From: Opitutales bacterium UBA7389 | GTDB taxonomy: Bacteria > Verrucomicrobiota > Verrucomicrobiia > Opitutales > Opitutaceae | Direction of reading: 5' to 3' | Length of the DNA stretch: 30,516 nt | Assembly: GCA_002474325.1 (NCBI GenBank) | Contig: DKNL01000073.1 | Location: 965-31,480, forward strand | Part shown: one piece after another, positions 24,395 through 30,516 of the stretch | Layout of the letters: every line of letters begins with the position of its first letter | Position numbering within the stretch: the first letter of the stretch is position 1 | Made by a program: the position numbers and the translations under genes | The notes under the pieces: generated by a model | What the model saw: only the letters and a program-made list of their open reading frames with translations | Told to the model about the DNA's origin: nothing | Databases searched by the model: none

Positions 24395-25309
24395 ATGACT
24401 GAATCTAAGGCTCATCTCTATCAGCCTGCCGGTGATGTGACCGTCGAAGGTCCAGATACTGCGTATTTCCTTCAGGGCCAATTTTCACGAGATCTTCGTG
24501 TGCGTGACGGAAGCTCAGTCTATGGCCTTTGGCTCGACGCGAAAGCGAAGATCAAGGCAGATAGCTTTCTCCTAAAGGAAAGCGAGAGTCGATTTCGGGC
24601 AATTAGCTATTTTTCGCCTTCCTCGTTTTTGCAGGAAAATCTGGAGAAGCGGATCATCATGGATGAGGTGGCGACACGCTCGAGCGATAGTCCTGCTGCT
24701 GGAATATCGCTTTGGGGTGAGGCTATTGAACTGGGACTGGAGTTCCTGAAGATCGATCGGCCTGAACTCGAAGGTTTTTCTACTGGGCCTTTCGGCGTGG
24801 CTTTTTGGGGAAGGCGTAGTGAAGAGCCGAATTTGGAGATCATTTTCGACGTGAATGAAAATGAGAACCAAGGGTTATTAAATTCACTCGTGAATAGAAA
24901 TATCCGTATTCTAAACACAGAAAGCGTTGCTATTGCCGCAATCCAGAGCAATCGCTTCCAAGTCGGGAGGGATGTCTTGGAGATGGACTTGCCGCAAGAA
25001 ACAGGATTAGGCGAAGTGGCCGTATCATATCAGAAAGGCTGTTACATTGGGCAAGAAGTGATGGCTCGCTTGAATGCAATGGGAACCTCGCGAAAATCGC
25101 TGCTATGCGTAGCCGTTTCGAAAGCCCCTTTGGGTGATGGACCTTGGGAGTTACTAGATGGCGAAGGGCGGAAGGCTGGCGAGTTAAGAAGAGTTATCGA
25201 AGCCAAATCCAAGTTGATTGGTTCGGCGATGCTAAAGCGATCTATGGATAAATTCGATTCGTTCAGCGTTGGAGAACAAATCGACGTGAAAGTTTCTAGG
25301 CGGGCTTAG
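24395..25309 (+). CDS. ygfZ: YgfZ/GcvT-domain folate-binding protein
   Basis: 304 residues. The family signature KGCYxGQE is present as KGCYIGQEVMAR (residues 214-225, Cys216). The N-terminal FLQGQFSRDLR and VYGLWLDAKAKI match the GcvT-like fold that binds tetrahydrofolate. YgfZ proteins help make or repair certain iron-sulfur enzymes in the cytoplasm. It diverges from aroG and is followed 12 bp later by a small conserved-looking gene, with which it probably forms an operon. Confidence 0.9.
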   Translation: MTESKAHLYQPAGDVTVEGPDTAYFLQGQFSRDLRVRDGSSVYGLWLDAKAKIKADSFLLKESESRFRAISYFSPSSFLQENLEKRIIMDEVATRSSDSPAAGISLWGEAIELGLEFLKIDRPELEGFSTGPFGVAFWGRRSEEPNLEIIFDVNENENQGLLNSLVNRNIRILNTESVAIAAIQSNRFQVGRDVLEMDLPQETGLGEVAVSYQKGCYIGQEVMARLNAMGTSRKSLLCVAVSKAPLGDGPWELLDGEGRKAGELRRVIEAKSKLIGSAMLKRSMDKFDSFSVGEQIDVKVSRRA

Positions 25310-25321
25310 TTGCGTCAGAGA

Positions 25322-25573
25322 ATGGATACAAAAGAAGAAATCGAGCAGCTCGAGAAAGTCTTCTCGTCCCGAGACGCGAGCCCTTCTCAAGCAAAGGTAA
25401 TGGCAAGTCAACTTTCGAAGCGGGCCGACCAATGGGTCGCCGAGCGAGGCATGAGCAGACTAGAGGCCTTGAAGAGGCTTTTGGATATGGTCATTGCAGG
25501 GCGAGATGGTGTCGTTCCCGAGGAATTCAAAGTGCCATCTTCAACGTCGGATCAGGCTGTTAAAGATAATTGA
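25322..25573 (+). CDS. Small helical protein after ygfZ, unknown
   Basis: The frame opens at TTG 25310, but ATG 25322 (MDTKEEIEQLEKVFSSRD) is the likely start, giving 83 residues. The protein is charged and helical: KVMASQLSKRADQWVAERGM and LEALKRLLDMVIAGRDG look like amphipathic helices. No family is recognised. It starts 12 bases after the ygfZ stop. Confidence 0.65.
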   Translation: MDTKEEIEQLEKVFSSRDASPSQAKVMASQLSKRADQWVAERGMSRLEALKRLLDMVIAGRDGVVPEEFKVPSSTSDQAVKDN

Positions 25574-25686
25574 ATAGAGGCAAATATTTCGTTTGACGCT
25601 AGTGTTTAAGAAGTTTCGATTCGTCCCGTTCCTGCAAGGGGGCAAATTATAACATTAACCATTATAAGTAAAACATTCCTAGCTAT

Positions 25687-25848
25687 ATGACTAAGTCTGA
25701 ACTTATCGCAGATATTCAAAGCAATTTGGGTGCTGCATCCAAGGCCGACGCAGAGAAGGCGTTGGGCGCCGTATTGGCCTCCTTGAGGATCAAAGCCAGC
25801 AAAGCGATCAAGTTCAAATCAGGGGCCGGGCTAAAGGAGCAGCTCTAG
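25687..25848 (+). CDS. HU-like protein lacking the DNA-binding beta-arm (53 residues)
   Basis: MTKSELIADIQSNLG and ASKADAEKALGAVLASL reproduce helices 1 and 2 of HU/IHF proteins. The next residues, RIKASKAIKFKSGAGLKEQL, reproduce the HU C-terminal block (I-K/P-ASK-x-x-FK-x-G-x-x-LK). The roughly 37 residues between them in a normal 90-residue HU, which form the beta-saddle and arms, are missing in frame. No trace of them exists in another frame. A good terminator follows. The ribosome site is weak. It could be a decaying gene or a miniature HU able to dimerise but not to bend DNA. Confidence 0.65.
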   Translation: MTKSELIADIQSNLGAASKADAEKALGAVLASLRIKASKAIKFKSGAGLKEQL

Positions 25849-25875
25849 ATCCTACTAGTTCTTGCGAAATTTCCG

Positions 25876-25908
25876 TCCCGCAGCTTGGCAAGCTAGCTGT
25901 GGGATTTT
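25876..25908 (+). terminator. Intrinsic terminator of the mini-HU gene
   Basis: TCCCGCAGCT (25876-25885) pairs with AGCTGTGGGA (25895-25904) with one G-T pair, followed by TTTTCTTT. It stands 28 bp after the stop and 19 bp before galK, so galK needs its own start signal or readthrough. Confidence 0.7.
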
Positions 25909-25926
25909 CTTTGCCAGTTCTGTCGA

Positions 25927-27096
25927 ATGAAACCCATCGAGCCAATCAAGGAGCGTTTCCGCCAAGTATTTGGAGGAGATCCAGCAGTGATTTCGGCGGC
26001 TCCCGGACGAGTTGAATTCATCGGCAATCATACTGACTACAATCTGGGTCCGGTTATTGGGGCGGCGATCGATCGACGAGTCTACGTCGCGATTCGACGA
26101 GTCGAAGAGCGTCTTTTCCGATTCGCGTCGAGCGCCTATTCTGATTTTGTCTCGCTAGATGAAACGGATTCTCCTGTTGCCGGCAGAGACTCCTGGGTGA
26201 ACTACTTAATTGGTGTATATAATAACCTGATACGTAAAGGATTGTCGACGAAAGGTGGTTTCGAATTATACGTCGATTCGGATTTGCCAACAGGTGCTGG
26301 ACTGTCCAGCAGTGCGGCCCTGGAACTGGCCTCCGGAAAAGCCTTGTGCGAGTGCTATGGCCTCGAGATCGGGCTTGAGGATCTAGCGGTGGCGTGCAAG
26401 GAGGCTGAGAATGAATTTGTGGGAGTGCCTTGTGGTATTCTAGATCAAGGTGTTTCCGCTTTTGGGAAAGCCGGTGGCCTGGTGCATATCGATTGCCGTG
26501 AAATGGTCTTCTCGGTAATTCCTTTGGCTGATGAGTTAAGTATATGGATATTCAATACGCATAAAAAGCACGCGTTGGTAGAATCTTTGTATTCGGAACG
26601 GTATGAAGAGTGTTTGTCAGCCGTGAATGGCTTGGTCGATTTGGGCCTAGAAGTTAGTTGCCTGGCTGATTTGTCAATGGATGTTCTGGAGAGAGCCAAG
26701 CCCTCATTGGACGAGAAGATCGCCAAGCGGGCGGAACACATCGTTGGCGAGATTAGTCGCGTTGAGACGGTCAGGCATTTGCTTGAGGAAGGGAAGGCGG
26801 AGGATGCTGGGAAACTCCTCTTCCAATCTCATGCTAGTTCGAAGAATCTTTTCGAGAACAGTATTCCGGAGCTGGACTATCTGGTTGATATTCTTCGATC
26901 CATGCCAGGTGTAGTCGGGGCCCGCTTGACAGGCGGTGGATTTGGGGGAGCGGTTATGGCTCTGGCTCGAAAGGATTTTACCAGAATCTATGCAGAGTCC
27001 GTGGCGTCCGCTTATCGAGGGCGTTTTGGCGAGGAGCCGGAAACACTAGAATGCCACACCGCCGATGGAGCCTGCATTTTAGAAAGCGTCAGCTGA
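25927..27096 (+). CDS. galK: Galactokinase
   Basis: 389 residues, typical GHMP-kinase length. The galactokinase signature GRVEFIGNHTDYN is at residues 27-39, the ATP loop LPTGAGLSSSAALE at about 120-133, the catalytic Asp region CGILDQGVSAFG at 169-180, and the GHMP motif 3 ARLTGGGFGGAV near the C-terminus. It phosphorylates galactose at C1 (Leloir pathway) in the cytoplasm. The other gal genes are not in the window. It would serve galactose released by the secreted glycosidase-like enzymes. Its end overlaps the convergent prepilin-peptidase gene by 8 bases. Confidence 0.95.
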   Translation: MKPIEPIKERFRQVFGGDPAVISAAPGRVEFIGNHTDYNLGPVIGAAIDRRVYVAIRRVEERLFRFASSAYSDFVSLDETDSPVAGRDSWVNYLIGVYNNLIRKGLSTKGGFELYVDSDLPTGAGLSSSAALELASGKALCECYGLEIGLEDLAVACKEAENEFVGVPCGILDQGVSAFGKAGGLVHIDCREMVFSVIPLADELSIWIFNTHKKHALVESLYSERYEECLSAVNGLVDLGLEVSCLADLSMDVLERAKPSLDEKIAKRAEHIVGEISRVETVRHLLEEGKAEDAGKLLFQSHASSKNLFENSIPELDYLVDILRSMPGVVGARLTGGGFGGAVMALARKDFTRIYAESVASAYRGRFGEEPETLECHTADGACILESVS

Positions 27097-27988
27097 ACAG
27101 CTCCAAAACCAGTGACAAGTAGAGGTCAACGGGTTCTTCCAGAACCAAGGTGTAAATCAAAGCGCCTGAGGCTAGCATAGGCCCAAAAGGTACTTCACGT
27201 CCTATAAGACTTCTATGGCTGGAATCGACTTTTTCTTCGCGAAGCGGTCTTATGATCGCTTCGCGAATCAAGGCCCAGAGTAGAACAACAATGGTTCCGA
27301 TAACGGCTCCGCCAAATAATGCGAAAGTGGCTCCCTGCCAGCCCAGAAAGGCGCCGATTCCTCCCATGAGCTTAACGTCGCCGAATCCCACGGCTTCTTT
27401 ACGCAACACGGTTTCGGCGCCGAGGGCGATCCAAAGAATCATACCGGACCCGATCATTATACCGATAGCGGATTCGAACAAGCCTTTCAAGGAGGCCATG
27501 GCGTAGATCGATTCGGATACTCCATGGAGCGAAGGGACAACCGCTGACAAGACTAGACCACATAGGGCCATTCCTATGGAGAATCGGTCTGGAATCTCCA
27601 TGTGATCCAAGTCGATGAAGGTCACGCACACCAGCATCGTAACCAATAACCAAAGACAGGCGGCGTGGGCATGGGCATGTTGGCCCCAGACGCCGAGATA
27701 GAGGCACGCGGTCAAGAGCTCTACGAATGGGTAGCGAAAACTGTAGGCCGCCCCGCAGCAGCGGGCTTTGCCTCGCAATATGAACCAGCTAAGTATGGGA
27801 ATGTTGTCGAACCATTTGATCGGCTGGCCACAGGTGCATGTGGAGCCGGGTGAAATGATGGATTTGTTAGCAGGTATCCGATATATAAGTACATTGATAA
27901 AACTTCCAATCAAGGCGCCGAAAACGAATACGAAGGCAGCTACAACTGCTGGAAATTTCTGATCGATATACTGAAGTTCACTTAGCAT
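27089..27988 (-). CDS. pilD: Prepilin peptidase/N-methyltransferase (type IV pilus or type II secretion)
   Basis: 299 residues, polytopic membrane enzyme. The N-terminal methyltransferase-type domain begins FGALIGSFINVLIYRIP and carries four cysteines (51, 53, 77, 78) that form the zinc-type site, arranged CxC...CC rather than the usual CxxC...CxxC. The peptidase aspartates are in FIDLDHMEIPDRFSIG (about residue 126) and GFGDVKLMGG (Asp204). It cleaves and methylates type IV prepilins or pseudopilins at the inner membrane. It starts 26 bp after the aroE stop and is likely cotranscribed with it. Confidence 0.93.
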   Translation of the reverse strand: MLSELQYIDQKFPAVVAAFVFVFGALIGSFINVLIYRIPANKSIISPGSTCTCGQPIKWFDNIPILSWFILRGKARCCGAAYSFRYPFVELLTACLYLGVWGQHAHAHAACLWLLVTMLVCVTFIDLDHMEIPDRFSIGMALCGLVLSAVVPSLHGVSESIYAMASLKGLFESAIGIMIGSGMILWIALGAETVLRKEAVGFGDVKLMGGIGAFLGWQGATFALFGGAVIGTIVVLLWALIREAIIRPLREEKVDSSHRSLIGREVPFGPMLASGALIYTLVLEEPVDLYLSLVLELFS

Positions 27989-28014
27989 CTTATAGATAGA
28001 AGTATTGAGCTTGT

Positions 28015-28944
28015 CTAGGCCTTTGTTGCGAGGGCGGAGTTTGCTGCTTGCTTCATGGTTCTAGGATCGATTTTGCGGTCACTCCAAATCTCCAAAGCCC
28101 TGACCCCCTGGTAGACGAGCATGGAGAGCCCATTTGCTGACCGTCCCCCTCGATCGGATACAGTCCTCATCAGCTTTGTTATTCGGGGATTGTAGATCAT
28201 GTCGTACAGGGCTGCAGTCTGGGGCAGGCGTTCTTCGGGTATTGGCAGGGGATCGCTAGAGTTTAGCCCAAGAGACGTGGCATTTATGATAAGCGTATGG
28301 TCGGCAAATTCCAAACCTGTATCCTGGGGATTGAACCCCTTGATGGGTATGCCCTTTTCGCGAGCGATAGGTTGAATGTAGCTAAGCAGATTCTCGAGGC
28401 GATCGGCACTACGATTGACAATACAAAGCGATTGGCAATCGCTCTGGAGAGCTTGAACTGCAGTTGCTCGAGCGGCACCGCCGGCTCCCAGAATCGCGAT
28501 ATCGCTCCCAGCGAGCGAGGCTGGCAGGTCCTCTTCGATTCCCTTGAAAAGCCCGTAGCCGTCGGTATTGTACCCATGGTATCCGTCGGGGCCTCGTTTG
28601 AGTGTATTGACTGCTCCAATCTCGACGGCTGCAGCGTCGATGGACGTGATCAGATCGAAAGCGATTTCCTTGTGTGGTACGGTAAGATTTAGGCCAAAGA
28701 ATCCCTTTTCGAAAAATTGGGGCAAAGCTTGAGGCAATTTCTCGGGTTCTACCTCGAAGCGAAAGTAGCGCCAATCGCTAAACTGGGAATCCTTTGCTGC
28801 TAGATCTGCTATTGCGGCATTGTGCATTGCCGGACTGACAGAATGGCGAACGGGAAATCCAAGAACCGCGAGGCTTGTTCCGGGAAATCTCCAATCATTG
28901 AGGTCGCGAAGCTTGTAGGTGACTTCGGAATCGTACGAGACCAT
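28015..28944 (-). CDS. aroE: Shikimate dehydrogenase
   Basis: 309 residues, slightly longer than usual through a 20-residue N-terminal extension. The shikimate site HSVSPAMHNAA, the catalytic Lys92 in NLTVPHKE, and Asp128 in GYNTDGYG are all present. The NADP-binding loop is ILGAGGAARA. ATSLGL and the C-terminal GLSMLVYQGVRALEIW are also family blocks. It reduces 3-dehydroshikimate to shikimate in the cytoplasm. It is the middle gene of a minus-strand string between the SirB1-like gene and the prepilin peptidase; aroG of the same pathway is nearby but separately transcribed. Confidence 0.95.
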   Translation of the reverse strand: MVSYDSEVTYKLRDLNDWRFPGTSLAVLGFPVRHSVSPAMHNAAIADLAAKDSQFSDWRYFRFEVEPEKLPQALPQFFEKGFFGLNLTVPHKEIAFDLITSIDAAAVEIGAVNTLKRGPDGYHGYNTDGYGLFKGIEEDLPASLAGSDIAILGAGGAARATAVQALQSDCQSLCIVNRSADRLENLLSYIQPIAREKGIPIKGFNPQDTGLEFADHTLIINATSLGLNSSDPLPIPEERLPQTAALYDMIYNPRITKLMRTVSDRGGRSANGLSMLVYQGVRALEIWSDRKIDPRTMKQAANSALATKA

Positions 28945-29050
28945 TCGTAAAAAAGAACCGGATCGCTGTGGGCTGGGCGAGCAAATTTATCGAGGATCGT
29001 TTACCAGGACCGATAGCTGGGCGGCTCCACCATTAAGCAAGAACGGATTG

Positions 29051-29908
29051 TCAGGCCTGTTTTTCGTAGGCTTCCTTGAATTTTTGGAGGAAACCCTGAA
29101 ATAGTTTCGCCATCGAGGAATCACGACTTTCAGAGTAGTGTTGAGTGAGGTTGCGACAGATCCTGGCCAAGGTTTCGTGGGTGGAGGCTGGGGCTAAATG
29201 GCTGATATTCGGGGCGAGCGTTATTGCTTCGATGCGTTTCAGCATTTGGCCTGCCGTCAGGAATTTGCCTCTTTCGAAAGGGTCGATGTAAAAGGGAGCT
29301 TGCTCATCGAAGCAGCCAATCACGAAATGGCCTGGAGAGCTAATTGGTTCGATGGGGGTTCCAAGCCGTTGACCGATAAGCAAGTAGAGCAAGGATAAAG
29401 TGATCGGCAGGCCACGTTTGGTCTCCAGAACGCGATTGATGAAGCTGTTATCCGGATCCGTGTATCGCTCCGAGTTTCCTCGAAAGCCCATTTCGTGAAA
29501 AAGCACACGATTGATAACGAGGCATTGTTCGCGAGCGGTGGTTGGTTTGACCAGCAATTCGCTGCAACGTGATGCCATGGCATCGAGTTGCTGGCAGATA
29601 TCGCCGATATCCAAGCCGGGATAAGCCACGCGACTGATCATAAGCCATCCAGATTCCATCTCGTAGTTCATCTCCTGTATGAACATTCGAAACTCTTGGG
29701 CGGGATCGGAGGTCTGCAATTCGGAGAGCAGCCTCGCGGCATGCCAACTGAGAATGCGGTTGGGCCCGTCGATTGCTTCTTGCAATAGGTCCAGCCCTTC
29801 TCTCCCCATATTACAGAGCGTGTTGAGAAGCGCTGTGCGAACGAAAGGGCTGGGGTCGTCGATCAGGCTGAATAGGGCCAATCTTTCATTCTCAGTCATC
29901 GCGCTCAA
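29051..29908 (-). CDS. SirB1-like transglutaminase-fold protein with HEAT-like N-terminus
   Basis: 285 residues. Residues about 1-75 form HEAT-like helical pairs (DDPSPFVRTALLNTLCNMGR; GPNRILSWHAARLLSEL). The central domain matches the SirB1/transglutaminase-like family: NRVLFHEMGFRGN, NSFINRVLETKRGLPITLSL, IEPISSPGHFVIGCF and YIDPFERGKFLT. The usual catalytic Cys of true transglutaminases is not evident, as in other SirB1 members, so enzyme activity is doubtful. It is the first gene of the string with aroE and pilD. Start 29908 or the ATG three codons later are both possible. Confidence 0.82.
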   Translation of the reverse strand: MSAMTENERLALFSLIDDPSPFVRTALLNTLCNMGREGLDLLQEAIDGPNRILSWHAARLLSELQTSDPAQEFRMFIQEMNYEMESGWLMISRVAYPGLDIGDICQQLDAMASRCSELLVKPTTAREQCLVINRVLFHEMGFRGNSERYTDPDNSFINRVLETKRGLPITLSLLYLLIGQRLGTPIEPISSPGHFVIGCFDEQAPFYIDPFERGKFLTAGQMLKRIEAITLAPNISHLAPASTHETLARICRNLTQHYSESRDSSMAKLFQGFLQKFKEAYEKQA

Positions 29909-30158
29909 GTTTATCTAAAACGATGAAGAGAAATGCGTCTTTCGCAATAGAGAACAGCGGGAATTTTCACCGCACCAGCAGACTTGCGAAGGTTTTCGCA
30001 GGCCTATTCATGGGCGTTGAGTTATAGTGATATAAAGTCGCTTTGACTCAAGCTAGGGGCTGGTAGGCTTGCCTCCTGAGAAATATTTTACAGCGATTTG
30101 CTGAGTCAGGTATTTAAGCGAAGTCTAAAGAATGAGATATACTTGGGCGAAAACCTAG
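29909..30158. other. Intergenic region
   Basis: No gene is supported here. A short perfect inverted repeat TGCGAA-ggtt-TTCGCA lies near 29984-29999, upstream of the minus-strand SirB1-like gene. It might be an operator, but nothing else supports that. Confidence 0.4.
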
Positions 30159-30284
30159 ATGATGACGACTATGATTAAGGCCTTAGGTGCTGCTGGGACT
30201 ATTCCTTTAAGGTTAATGTGGGCGACCAAAAATGGAGAAAATCCCGTTTTTGATGATAAAGGAATGATGGCCCCTCCCGCTTGA
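30159..30284 (+). CDS. Possible 41-residue ORF
   Basis: Tandem ATGs at 30159 and 30162 open a frame that contains MIKALGAAGTIPLRLMWATK and ends MMAPPA with TGA at 30282. Composition is protein-like (an amphipathic N-terminal half), but no ribosome site or family is seen. A small hairpin (CCCCTC...GAGAGGG) with a later T5 follows its end. Confidence 0.25.
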   Translation: MMTTMIKALGAAGTIPLRLMWATKNGENPVFDDKGMMAPPA

Positions 30285-30335
30285 GAGGGTCCAGGCTTTT
30301 TGCCGGATTTCGAATGGAATCGAAACAAGAACAGC

Positions 30336-30516
30336 ATGGAACCGCACTACGAACAAAATATTTTGGAGAGAACTTTTCCGCATCTTCGCGAAATGCGAGA
30401 GAGAGCGGAAAAGGAGGCCCAGCTTTTTCCTTCTATCGAAAAGACTGAACGGGAAAGCTTAGATGCATTCGAAGTAGGTGGAGAAGCGGGCTTGTATTTT
30501 GGCGTTCCTTACGATA
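30336..30516 (+). CDS. Hypothetical protein, 3' end outside window
   Basis: ATG 30336 opens a frame that stays open to the window edge (60 codons): MEPHYEQNILERTFPHLREM, a charged helical stretch with Glu/Arg/Lys, then VGGEAGLYFGVPYD. The overlapping frame from ATG 30313 stops after 44 codons, so this frame is preferred. No domain can be recognised from this N-terminal piece. Confidence 0.5.
   Translation, partial: MEPHYEQNILERTFPHLREMRERAEKEAQLFPSIEKTERESLDAFEVGGEAGLYFGVPYD

Overview
The window looks like a chromosomal segment of a Gram-negative, probably marine bacterium of the Verrucomicrobiota (most likely the Opitutae side). This placement is inference from gene style: secreted proteins with FN3 domains and an 'NFVHYALG'-type C-terminal domain, a sulfatase remnant, a GMC dehydrogenase with its small Tat subunit, a YHYH protein and a PHP-type secreted protein. 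No rRNA or classical tRNA is seen. The only RNA gene I recognise is tmRNA.

Layout. (1) 1-12.2 kb is a secretome and catabolic region: a 5'-truncated glycoside-hydrolase-like protein, a secreted alpha/beta-hydrolase, a beta-lactamase-fold serine hydrolase, a small secreted protein with an internal repeat, a two-gene GMC dehydrogenase operon, the 3' remnant of a sulfatase, and a large secreted PHP-like protein. (2) 12.2-19.9 kb is an accessory stretch of small membrane and secreted genes separated by dispersed intergenic repeats. It holds a compact, AT-rich copper-type operon (outer-membrane protein, HMA protein, MerT-like protein, CsoR) with a CsoR operator inside its promoter. It also holds an HExxH protein, a YHYH protein and a YceI lipoprotein. 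One edge is the tmRNA 3' end (19873-19891) and the other is an exact 19-bp copy of that end (13161-13179), as expected of an island inserted at ssrA, although no integrase is visible. (3) 19.9-30.5 kb is conserved chromosome: ssrA, an MscS channel, malate dehydrogenase, DAHP synthase with a possible leader attenuator, YgfZ, galactokinase, and a SirB1-like/aroE/prepilin-peptidase gene string.

The most unusual items are: the tmRNA-tail repeat and its linked modular repeat family, which repeatedly sits just before secreted-protein genes; a 53-residue HU-like protein that appears to lack exactly the DNA-binding beta-arm; a ubiquitin-like stretch inside the secreted glycosidase-like protein; the copper operon with an operator between -35 and -10 and almost no leader; and the aroG leader ORF/terminator arrangement. 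All were read by eye. No alignment or structure program was run.
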